Source of the DNA: Roseovarius sp. ZX-A-9 | GTDB lineage: Bacteria; Pseudomonadota; Alphaproteobacteria; Rhodobacterales; Rhodobacteraceae | Assembly: GCF_028369135.1 (NCBI RefSeq) | Contig: NZ_JAPWHW010000005.1 | Coordinates: forward strand, 62,001 to 126,000 | Reading direction: 5' to 3' | DNA: 64,000 bases | Part shown: in pieces, positions 30,669 through 39,300 of the stretch | Layout of the letters: every line of letters starts with the position of its first letter | Position numbering within the stretch: position 1 is the first letter of the stretch | Notes under the pieces: model-generated | Database searches by the model: none | What the model was told of the DNA's origin: nothing | The model's input: the letters and a program-made list of their open reading frames with translations, nothing else | Position numbers and translations under genes: made by a program

Positions 30669-30953
30669 TCACCCGTCCTCGGGTCGGAGCAACGCGATGA
30701 CAGAGGACGTCAGTACTTCCTGCCCGCCCTCCATAATCAGGACCGTGATGCCACCACTCAGCCGGGCTTCGACCACGCGCGATTGAGTGGCGACCGGGGC
30801 GGTCCCCAGATGCGTCTCGCCCGGAAACGAATCGACGCTCATATGATAGGTGCCCTCAGGCAGGATCTGGCCTGTCTCATCGGCGCCATCCCAGGCCACG
30901 GCGCCGCCTCCCGCCGGCACCGGTTGCTGCTGAACAATGGCGCCTGCGGTCAC
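30669..30953 (-). pseudogene. flgD remnant (C-terminal Ig-like part of hook-capping protein)
   Basis: About 95 residues resemble the end of rhodobacterial FlgD. GGAVAWDGADETGQILPEGT is the typical WDG-G-LP-GTY block of the FlgD Ig-like domain, and SRVVEARLSGGITVLIMEGG matches the tail. A full FlgD has about 220 aa with an N-terminal scaffold region; a stop closes this frame just upstream (near 30970) and no other flagellar gene is in the window. A GTG at 30953 could start a short product. It is probably debris of a lost or relocated flagellar cluster. Confidence 0.65.
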
Positions 30954-31185
30954 ATCATCAAAGCCTCACCCAAGGGCAGTGTTACAGGGCGCTTCTCAAG
31001 AGGGCGTTAACGTTTCAATTTGTAGGGGTTTTGCAAGGCGCGCGCTGTCAGCCCCGGAATCTCTCCCATTTGGTCAATGTTTGCGCCTTTTGGCACAAAG
31101 CCGGACACGCGCCACAATTGACAAATATCAATCATTGGGCGGGGTTTCGTGCTAGACTGGTCTGATTGACGATGGAGGTAGAGAT

Positions 31186-31476
31186 ATGCGCTACATCACA
31201 ATCACCACATGGGAAATTGCCGATGGGGCCGACTACAATCTGGCCCTGCGCGCAATCGAAGAGAAACGTATTCCCGCACTCAAGAGTTACGGGGCAAGCC
31301 GCGTCACGGTCATCCGCACCAGCGACCGGACCAGCGCGGCCATCACCGAATGGCCCGACAAGATCACGCGGGACGCAGCCGAGTTGCAGATCGACGAGGT
31401 ACGCAAATCGATCCACCGGGATGACCAGACCCGGATGACCGGAGAGATGAAGGGCGAGATCGTGGCCGACATCTGA
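31186..31476 (+). CDS. Hypothetical 96-aa protein
   Basis: A strong ribosome site (GGAGG, 8 nt ahead) precedes MRYITITTWEIADGADYNLA. Alternating beta-alpha character with RVTVIRTSDRTSAAITEWPD suggests a ferredoxin-like (dimeric alpha-beta barrel) small protein, similar in outline to antibiotic monooxygenase-like folds; this is a guess from pattern. It stands alone between the flgD remnant and the PaaK-like gene. Confidence 0.65.
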   Translation: MRYITITTWEIADGADYNLALRAIEEKRIPALKSYGASRVTVIRTSDRTSAAITEWPDKITRDAAELQIDEVRKSIHRDDQTRMTGEMKGEIVADI

Positions 31477-31591
31477 CGCCCGCCGCCTGCGTGACGCCTA
31501 CCCGACCGGAACCGCGGCAGCAGCCTCGCGACCAGCGCGTCCCGGACCTTTCGAAAGACCCGCATCGCGCACCCTGCTCTCGTATCATCGC

Positions 31592-32815
31592 TCAGTCGTA
31601 ACTGCGGCGATCTTCGATCACTTTCCCATCGTTGGGAAGCGCGCCCTTGGGAACGATCTCGATCCGGCCCTTCAGCTTCAACGCATCGGCGACCGACCTT
31701 GCATAAATGGCCTCGTCGCCCCCTTCGCTGCTCTCGATCTGAACGGTCATCACGTCCATCTCGCCCTCGCGGGTGGCGACGACACGCACGCGGGCAATCT
31801 CGTCATGCCGCGCGACCAGATCCGCCACCTGCTCTGGGCGCACGAACATGCCCTTGATCTTGGTCGTCTGGTCGGCCCGGCCCATCCATCCCTTGATCCG
31901 GATATTCGTCCGGCCACAGGGGCTTGTCCCCTCCATCTGCGCGCTCAGGTCGCCGGTGGCAAAGCGGATCAGCGGATAGTCGGGGTTGAGCGTGGTCACC
32001 ACCACTTCGCCAACTTCGCCGGGGGCAACAGGGTTGCCCGTGCCCGGCGTGACGATCTCGACGACCACGCCCTCATCCACGATCAGCCCCTCCATCGCCG
32101 CGCTTTCATAGGCGATGTTTCCCAGATCGGCGGTGGCATAGCATTCCCGGCAAACGATGCCCCTGTCGGCATATTCCTGCCGCAGGGAAGGAAACAACGC
32201 CCCCCCGCCAACCGCAGCCCGGGTGATTTTCAGCGCCAGCCCCAGCTCGTCCGCCTTGTCGAGGATCACTTTCAGATAGTCAGGTGTACCGGCATAGGCG
32301 GTCACACCGATATCATGCGCGGCCCGCGCCTGCAGTTCGGTCTGGCCGGTCCCGGCTGGCAACACGGCGGCTCCCACGGCGCGGGCGCCATTCTCGAAAA
32401 TCATCCCCGCCGGCGTCAGGTGATAGCCAAAGCAGTTCTGAATGATATCCCCCTTGCCGATCCCGCAGGCCGCCAGAAACCGGCCCATCCGCCACCAGTC
32501 GTGATCGGTGCTGCCCGGCTCGTAGATCGGCCCGGGCGACTGAAACACATGCGCAAACGCACCGGGCGCGCGCGCCGCCAGCCCGCCAAAGGGCGCATTG
32601 GCGCGCTGTTCCCGGCTCAGATCGGATTTGCGCAGCACCGGCAGAGCTGCCAGATCCTCGACCCGAATCACACGTGCCGGATCGACCCCGGACAGGTGAT
32701 CGCGGTACCCCGGCAGCGCCTGCGCCCGTGCCACCTGAAGCGGCAGATCGCGCGCCAGCGCCTCGGCGCGGGCCTCGGCGCTGCGTGTCTCCAACTCATC
32801 AAAATACTGCGACAT
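31592..32815 (-). CDS. Phenylacetate-CoA ligase-like AMP-forming enzyme
   Basis: A 407-aa ANL-superfamily ligase of the PaaK type, which adenylates an aromatic or small carboxylate and transfers it to CoA. Shared blocks are YYP-like AGTPDYLKVILDKADELG (near 180), CRECYATADLGNIAYE (near 230), LIRFATGDLS and GRADQTTKIKGMFVRPEQV (about 325-343, the hinge region). It is slightly shorter than canonical PaaK (about 430). The substrate is not determined. It lies downstream of the LIV transporter on the same strand but separated by an oppositely oriented gene. Confidence 0.85.
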   Translation of the reverse strand: MSQYFDELETRSAEARAEALARDLPLQVARAQALPGYRDHLSGVDPARVIRVEDLAALPVLRKSDLSREQRANAPFGGLAARAPGAFAHVFQSPGPIYEPGSTDHDWWRMGRFLAACGIGKGDIIQNCFGYHLTPAGMIFENGARAVGAAVLPAGTGQTELQARAAHDIGVTAYAGTPDYLKVILDKADELGLALKITRAAVGGGALFPSLRQEYADRGIVCRECYATADLGNIAYESAAMEGLIVDEGVVVEIVTPGTGNPVAPGEVGEVVVTTLNPDYPLIRFATGDLSAQMEGTSPCGRTNIRIKGWMGRADQTTKIKGMFVRPEQVADLVARHDEIARVRVVATREGEMDVMTVQIESSEGGDEAIYARSVADALKLKGRIEIVPKGALPNDGKVIEDRRSYD

Positions 32816-32932
32816 GTAACCTTCCTCTCACCCGCTGCGCGTCTGCGACAGCCTGACCAGTTGCTTTGGACGCCGCTCTGTGGCACATTTCGGTATTCCT
32901 TCGTATACAATAAAGCTCGGAGTGTGACCGCC

Positions 32933-33781
32933 ATGCCTCTCACCAGCACGCCGTCCACCGCGGATGATGCCGAGCTCGACCGGCGCATCACCTTTCACGA
33001 CGATATCCAGACCATGGAGGTGGATTTTTCCGATTTCCATTTCGGCGGCTCCGAGATCGTGAACCGGTTCTACGACCGGCTCGAAGCCCGCATCGACGCC
33101 ACCGGCGAGCCGCAGTGGTTCTTCATGATCAACCTCAACGGCACCCGTATCGACCCCGCCGCATGGATCGCCTATTCGCGGCGTGGCCGCGCGCTGAACC
33201 TCGCGCATTCCATGGGCTCCGTTCGGTATGATGCCTCCGAAGAGACCCGCCAGCAAATCATCCGCGCCGCCAATACCGAGGCATTCGATCCCAACCTCTT
33301 CGCCGATCGCAAGGCCGCTTTGGCGCGGATCGCCGAACTGCCCAACACCCGCCGCCGCAAACAGAACCTTGAACCCAGCCATACGCTGACCGATTTCGTG
33401 CGCCGCGTCCGCTTCGATGACGAAAGCGGGATCATGCATGTCGATTTCTCGCATTTCACGCTCAATCACAGCCGCGACGTCGACGATGTCTACGAGTATC
33501 TCGAGGAACGCCTTAAGGAGACCGGCCGCAAGTGGTTCTTCCTCGTCGACATGAACGGATGCCAGATCATGCCCGGCGCATGGATACGCTACGCTTTTCG
33601 CGGCAAGGCGCTCAACATCGCCTACTCGCTCGGCTCGGTACGCTATGCGGCCGATTCCGAAACCGAGGCCGATATCCGCCTGCGTGCCGAAAGCCAGGGT
33701 TTCCGCCCCAACATCCGCAACACCCGCGCCGAAGCGCTCGAATTGATCGAGGAACTGCGCGCCGACCTGCCCGAAGACTGA
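32933..33781 (+). CDS. Two-copy domain protein of unknown function
   Basis: A 282-aa soluble protein built from two homologous halves. The first (about 18-118) reads VDFSDFHFGGSEIVNRFYDR, WFFMINLNGTRIDPAAWIAY, RALNLAHSMGSVRYDAS. The second (about 140-275) repeats it as VDFSHFTLNHSRDVDDVYEY, WFFLVDMNGCQIMPGAWIRY, KALNIAYSLGSVRYAAD. The WFF-[IV]-(D/N)-[LM]-NG core strand and a following helix resemble STAS/SpoIIAA-like folds, which is inference. Start chosen at 32933 with GGAG 10 nt ahead. It sits opposite in direction to, and in the middle of, an acyl-CoA ligase/transporter cluster. Confidence 0.8.
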   Translation: MPLTSTPSTADDAELDRRITFHDDIQTMEVDFSDFHFGGSEIVNRFYDRLEARIDATGEPQWFFMINLNGTRIDPAAWIAYSRRGRALNLAHSMGSVRYDASEETRQQIIRAANTEAFDPNLFADRKAALARIAELPNTRRRKQNLEPSHTLTDFVRRVRFDDESGIMHVDFSHFTLNHSRDVDDVYEYLEERLKETGRKWFFLVDMNGCQIMPGAWIRYAFRGKALNIAYSLGSVRYAADSETEADIRLRAESQGFRPNIRNTRAEALELIEELRADLPED

Positions 33782-33869
33782 GCCTGCGCGCACCGCGATT
33801 TCGCGCTGCCCGGTCTCTGTGTTGCTATCGGTACTGGGGTACTGGGTCATGTGCGGCTCCGGCCCGGCC

Positions 33870-34694
<825 letters not shown>

Positions 34695-34775
34695 CTCAGG
34701 ATTCTCCCGTCATGGCGCGCCCGACTGACAGGGCGCACGATCATGCTTCTTCTTTGTAAAAATACTCGAATTCCC

Positions 34776-34801
34776 CGGCCGCAACGGATGCTGCGGCCGG
34801 A
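34776..34801 (-). terminator. Hairpin between the binding-protein and LivF genes
   Basis: CCGGCCGCA pairs with TGCGGCCGG around an 8-nt loop, 10 bases past the binding-protein stop. On the minus strand a TATTTTTAC stretch comes about 15 bases later. It probably acts as a partial terminator or mRNA-stabilising stem, so that the binding protein is made in excess over the downstream ATPase. Confidence 0.65.
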
Positions 34802-34810
34802 GAGTTAGGC

Positions 34811-36094
34811 TCAATTGCAGGACGGCTCGATCCCGTTCTCTGCCGCGTAAGATGCCGAATCCTCGGCAACTAGGGCATTGATGACTTCCTGGTCAGACTG
34901 ATAATAGTCGGTGATCAGCTCAAACTCACCCTTCTCGGCATTCCACTGCGATACAGCACCCATGCCGTCGCCGCCGTGGTTCTCGCACGACACTTTGAAC
35001 TCCGGCCCAAAGCCCGGCAGGCCCAGACCGGCCATCTTGGCCTCGGTGATCTCCAGCGCTTCCATGCCATCGCGCATCTGCGCCGCATTGATGGCCGACG
35101 TGCCGGCAATCTCCTGCGCGGTCCGCATCGCTTCGACCGCCAGCATCGCCGCGTACATGCCGCGGTTATAGAGAACGCTACCGACCTGATCGCCCGCACC
35201 CGCAGCCTTGCCCGCCTCGACGACATATTTCGCCATGTCGTCATAAAGCGGATAGTCGCTGCCAAGGTTGTGGAAGGTCAGCGCCTTGTAACCATTGGCC
35301 TTGGCACCCGCCGATTTCACGTCGTTCTCCGACCCGGACCACCAGATACCGATGAACTGATCCATCGGGAAACGGATGTTCACCGCTTCCTGGATGGCCA
35401 CCTGGTTCATCACGCCCCAGCCCCACATGATCACATTGTCCGGCTTTTCGCGGCGGATCTGCAGCCACTGCGATTTCTGCTCTTGGCCCGGATGATCCAC
35501 CGGCAGCAACATCAGCTCGAACCCGTGCTTCTTGCTCAGTTCTTCCAGCGTGCGGATCGGCTCCTTGCCATAGGCGGAATTGTGGTACACCAGCGCGATC
35601 TTGCGCCCTGAAATGTCGCCGCCATTCTCATTCAAGATATGGGTGATCGCGTGGCTTGCCCCGTCCCAGTAGTTGGCCGGATAGTTGAACACGTTCTTGA
35701 ACACCGCACCGTTCTTGGCGGACGTCCGCCCATAACCCATCGTGTGCAGCGAAATTCCGTCCGACGTGGCTTTGGGGATCAGCTGATAGGTGATGCCCGT
35801 GCTGAGCGGTTGATAGAGCAACGCGCCTTCGCCCTTGGTCGCTTCATAGCATTCGACGCCCTTCTCGGTGTTGTAGCCGGTCTCGCACTCGATCACCTTG
35901 ATCTTCTCGCCGCCAACGCCGCCGTCACGTTCGTTAATCAGGGTAAAATAATCCTGATACCCGTCCGAGAACGGGATGCCGTTCGCAGCATAGGGGCCGG
36001 TGCGATAGCTGGTATCGACCACGACGAGATCCGCAAGCGCGGGCCCCGCGGCCATCATCGCGCCCAGCGCGGCCGTCATCAGTGTTTTTCTCAT
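34811..36094 (-). CDS. ABC transporter periplasmic substrate-binding protein (LivJ/LivK family)
   Basis: A 427-aa type I periplasmic binding protein. MRKTLMTAALGAMMAAGPAL is a Sec signal with cleavage after ALA (residue 21). The mature start DLVVVDTSYRTGPYAANGIP and GGEKIKVIECETGYNTEKGV fit the family, as does GRKIALVYHNSAYGKEPIRT at the second lobe. The protein ends with a Cys (IEPSCN) that may pair with another Cys. Neighbouring acyl-CoA ligases suggest an aromatic or other carboxylate rather than leucine, but this is context-based inference. Confidence 0.92.
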   Translation of the reverse strand: MRKTLMTAALGAMMAAGPALADLVVVDTSYRTGPYAANGIPFSDGYQDYFTLINERDGGVGGEKIKVIECETGYNTEKGVECYEATKGEGALLYQPLSTGITYQLIPKATSDGISLHTMGYGRTSAKNGAVFKNVFNYPANYWDGASHAITHILNENGGDISGRKIALVYHNSAYGKEPIRTLEELSKKHGFELMLLPVDHPGQEQKSQWLQIRREKPDNVIMWGWGVMNQVAIQEAVNIRFPMDQFIGIWWSGSENDVKSAGAKANGYKALTFHNLGSDYPLYDDMAKYVVEAGKAAGAGDQVGSVLYNRGMYAAMLAVEAMRTAQEIAGTSAINAAQMRDGMEALEITEAKMAGLGLPGFGPEFKVSCENHGGDGMGAVSQWNAEKGEFELITDYYQSDQEVINALVAEDSASYAAENGIEPSCN

Positions 36095-36179
36095 CGGTTT
36101 GATCCTCCCTTGGTTTTGTCCGATCTCTTCTTTCGCAAGGTGGGGTTCCTCCCCCCCACCGCACGTCGTCAGCCCGCCC

Positions 36180-37256
36180 CTAGTGGGGAAAGGGCCAAAG
36201 TCTCAGCTTCTCTTTCGCCACGCGCCACAGCTGCGCCAGCCCATGTGGCTCGGCCACCAGGAACACGATGATCAGCGCACCGACGATGATGAACTCAAGA
36301 TGTGCCGCCAGATCGGTAGGCCAGCCCAGCCCGCCCACCAGCAGGTTCTTCAGAAATACCGGCAGCAGCACCAGGAACGCAGCACCCGCAAAGCTGCCAA
36401 AGATCGAGCCAAGCCCGCCGATGATCACCATGAAGAGCACGAGGAAAGATTTGTTGATCCCAAACGCCTCGCCCACTTCCACAGCGCCCAGATAGACCGA
36501 GAAGAACAGCGCACCGGCGATCCCGATGAAAAAGCTACTGACCGCAAAGGCGCTCAGCTTGGCCTTGAGCGGATCCACCCCGATGATCTCGGCGGCAATG
36601 TCCATGTCGCGGATCGCCATCCACTTGCGCCCGGCCATGCCCCGCGTCAGGTTCCGCGCCACCAGCGCGCTCGCCGTCACGAAAAGCAGGCACACAAGAT
36701 AGGCCGCCCAGGGCGCGGTCTCGGCCCCAGTGACCGGCACGCCCAGCACGGTGCGCTCGGGCGCGCTGATCTGGCCCGAGGCCGAATAATTGTAGAACCA
36801 CGGCACCCGGTTGAAGAGCCATACCAGGAAAAACTGCGCCGCCAGCGTCGCCACCGCCAGGTAGAACCCCTTGATGCGCAGCGACGGCAACCCGAACAAG
36901 ACGCCCACGCCCGCCGTGATGCCCCCCGCGAGGATCACATGGATCAGGATCGACACCTCGGGAAATGACGTCATCAGCTTGTAGCAGGCATAGGCGCCCA
37001 CCGCCATGAACCCGCCAGTGCCCAGGCTCACCTGCCCGCAATAGCCGGTCAGGATGTTCAGCCCGATCGCCGCGATGGCATAGATCAGGAACGGCAGGAA
37101 CACCGCGTTGACCCAGTAATCATTGATGACGAACGGCACCACCGCAAAGGCGATGACCAGAACCGCATAGTACCGGTACCGGTCGAACTTGATCGGAAAG
37201 GTCTGGCTGTCCTCGGCATAGGAGGTCTTGAAATCGCCTGCTTCACGATAGAACAT
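36180..37256 (-). CDS. LIV-type ABC transporter permease (LivM-like)
   Basis: A 358-aa inner-membrane permease. After an N-terminal cytosolic stretch, at least eight hydrophobic segments follow, with the family blocks GLNILTGYCGQVSLGTGGFM (near 65-84) and AVSSFFIGIAGALFFSVYLG. SFLVLFMVIIGGLGSIFGSF is the conserved EAA-like loop region. Partner of the LivH-like permease. Downstream of it is the binding-protein gene (85-bp gap). Confidence 0.93.
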   Translation of the reverse strand: MFYREAGDFKTSYAEDSQTFPIKFDRYRYYAVLVIAFAVVPFVINDYWVNAVFLPFLIYAIAAIGLNILTGYCGQVSLGTGGFMAVGAYACYKLMTSFPEVSILIHVILAGGITAGVGVLFGLPSLRIKGFYLAVATLAAQFFLVWLFNRVPWFYNYSASGQISAPERTVLGVPVTGAETAPWAAYLVCLLFVTASALVARNLTRGMAGRKWMAIRDMDIAAEIIGVDPLKAKLSAFAVSSFFIGIAGALFFSVYLGAVEVGEAFGINKSFLVLFMVIIGGLGSIFGSFAGAAFLVLLPVFLKNLLVGGLGWPTDLAAHLEFIIVGALIIVFLVAEPHGLAQLWRVAKEKLRLWPFPH

Positions 37257-37312
37257 GATAGGACCCCTCAGTCTTGTATAGGCCGGGCGTCATCCCGGCA
37301 GTCTTGTACCGG

Positions 37313-38299
37313 TCAAACGCGCTCAATGATCTTCTCCCCGAACAATCCCTGCGGCCGGAACACCAAAAAGATCAGCGCCAGAACATAGGCAAACCAGTTT
37401 TCCGTCGCGCCCCCGATCATCGGACCGATGGCAAATTCGAACAGCTTCTCGCCCACGCCGATGATCAACCCACCGACAATGGCACCGGGGATCGAGGTGA
37501 AGCCACCCAGCATCAGCACCGGCAGCGCCTTCAGCGCGATCAGCGACAGCGAGAATTGCACGCCCGATTTCGTGCCCCAGACGATCCCCGCAACCAACGC
37601 CACGAACCCCGCCAGCGACCAGACCATCACCCAGATGTAATTCAGCGAGATTCCGACACTCAGCGCCGCCTGATGGTCGTCGGCCACGGCGCGCATCGCC
37701 CGGCCCTGCTTGGTGTATTGCGCGAATATTACCAACCCGACGACCAGCAGCGCGGCGATCCCCGTCGCCACGATATCCAGATTGTCGATGAAGAACCCGT
37801 AATCGAAGATGCCAAAGGTAATTTCGTCAATCGCGCTGTTGATCCCCTGCGGCAGCCCGACATCCAGCTTCTTGATGTCTGCGCCCCACATGATGTCACC
37901 CATTCCCTCTAGGAAATAGGCCAGCCCGATACTCGCCATAAACAGGATGATCGGTTCCTGATTGACCAGGTGGCGGAACACGAAATGGTTCACCAGCCAC
38001 GCCAGCGCAATCATCACCACCATCGTCAGGACAATCGCCAGCAAGGCGGGCAAGTGCCAGCCGAAATGGTGAATTTCGGTGCCGAAGACCGCGTTGATCA
38101 GGTGCGAGAACGGCACCTGCCCGTCCATGATCCCCACCAGCGTCAGCGCGGCAAACAGCGCCATCACCCCCTGGGCATAGTTGAAGATGCCGCTGGCCTT
38201 GTAGATCAGCACAAAGCCCAGCGCGACCAGCGCATAGAGCACCCCGGCCATCAGCCCGTTGAGGAAAACCTCCATCGCAAAGACCAGTTGTTCAGGCAT
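37313..38299 (-). CDS. LIV-type ABC transporter permease (LivH-like)
   Basis: A 328-aa permease with about eight membrane segments. FLNGLMAGVLYALVALGFVL (12-31) and IYKASGIFNYAQGVMALFAA are typical LivH starts. GRAMRAVADDHQAALSVGIS is the cytosolic coupling loop and VLMLGGFTSIPGAIVGGLII the late conserved block. It pairs with the LivM-like permease 56 bases downstream. Confidence 0.93.
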   Translation of the reverse strand: MPEQLVFAMEVFLNGLMAGVLYALVALGFVLIYKASGIFNYAQGVMALFAALTLVGIMDGQVPFSHLINAVFGTEIHHFGWHLPALLAIVLTMVVMIALAWLVNHFVFRHLVNQEPIILFMASIGLAYFLEGMGDIMWGADIKKLDVGLPQGINSAIDEITFGIFDYGFFIDNLDIVATGIAALLVVGLVIFAQYTKQGRAMRAVADDHQAALSVGISLNYIWVMVWSLAGFVALVAGIVWGTKSGVQFSLSLIALKALPVLMLGGFTSIPGAIVGGLIIGVGEKLFEFAIGPMIGGATENWFAYVLALIFLVFRPQGLFGEKIIERV

Positions 38300-38361
38300 T
38301 GTGCTGTCCTCCAGAATTGGGGCCTACCCGCGCCGGGGCCTTTGCGCCCGCGTCCGCGCGC

Positions 38362-38405
38362 ACCGACGCTCTACCGACGGAATACCGACGCGATACCGAT
38401 GTGCG
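38362..38405. repeat. Four imperfect 11-bp tandem repeats before the LivG-type gene's end
   Basis: ACCGACGCTCT, ACCGACGGAAT, ACCGACGCGAT and ACCGATGTGCG follow each other without gaps in the spacer between the LivG and LivH genes. The period equals about one helical turn. It may be a protein-binding array or a simple slippage product; no function can be shown. Confidence 0.6.
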
Positions 38406-38409
38406 AAAA

Positions 38410-39228
38410 TCAATCATGCGCCACCCCCAGGTAGGCATCGATCACATCCTGGTTCGTGCGCACCTCGTCGGGCGTGCCGTCTCCGATCTTCTTGCCGTAA
38501 TCCATCACCACCACCCGGTCGCTGAGATCCATGACCACGCCCATGTCATGTTCGATCAGCGCGATGGTCGTGCCGAACTCGTCGTTCACATCCAGGATGA
38601 AACGGCTCATGTCTTCTTTTTCTTCGACATTCATGCCCGCCATCGGCTCATCCAGCAGCAGGATCGACGGCTCCGCCGCCAGCGCGCGAGCCAGCTCGAC
38701 CCGCTTCTTCAAACCATAAGGCAGACGGCCGACCGGCGTTTTGCGGATGTGCTGAATCTCGAGGAAATCAATAACTTTTTCAACAACTTCCCGGTTCTCC
38801 ACCTCTTCACGCTCGGCCTTGCCCTTCCAGAGCGCCTGCGCGAACAACCCGGCCTTCATCTGCCGGATACGGCCCGTCATCACGTTGTCCAGCACGCTCA
38901 TCCCCTCGAACAGGGCAATGTTCTGGAACGTGCGCGCGATGCCCTGCTGAGCGACCTGGAAGGGCTTCATCGGCGGGCGTTTCTCGCCCTTGTAGAACAC
39001 CTCGCCCTCCTGCGGGTTGTAGAAGCCGCTGATGACGTTCAGCATGGATGACTTGCCCGCGCCATTGGGGCCGATGATCGCGCGGATCTCTCCGTCGCGA
39101 ATGTCGAAGCTGATATCCTGGATCGCCGTAACCCCCCCGAAACGCAGGGTAATATTCTTCATCTCCATCACCACGCCGCCGATCTTCCGGCCGTCTTCGG
39201 TGGTATAGGGTTCGACGCTGTCAAGCAT
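38410..39228 (-). CDS. LIV-type ABC transporter ATP-binding protein (LivG-like)
   Basis: A 272-aa ATPase. Walker A is IGPNGAGKSSMLN (near 52-64), AQQGIARTFQNIALFEGMSV is the LivG hallmark, the signature region LPYGLKKRVELARAL is near 168 and Walker B ILLDEPMAGMNVEEKEDM near 190. Start at the ATG at 39228. It is transcribed after the acyl-CoA synthetase gene and before the two permeases; with the LivF-like protein it forms the ATPase heterodimer. Confidence 0.93.
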   Translation of the reverse strand: MLDSVEPYTTEDGRKIGGVVMEMKNITLRFGGVTAIQDISFDIRDGEIRAIIGPNGAGKSSMLNVISGFYNPQEGEVFYKGEKRPPMKPFQVAQQGIARTFQNIALFEGMSVLDNVMTGRIRQMKAGLFAQALWKGKAEREEVENREVVEKVIDFLEIQHIRKTPVGRLPYGLKKRVELARALAAEPSILLLDEPMAGMNVEEKEDMSRFILDVNDEFGTTIALIEHDMGVVMDLSDRVVVMDYGKKIGDGTPDEVRTNQDVIDAYLGVAHD

Positions 39229-39300
39229 TGGAATATCCTTTGAATACCGCGCCCAGGCGGGATGGCGGGCGGGGCGAAAGCGAAGCTGAGCGGTGCACGA

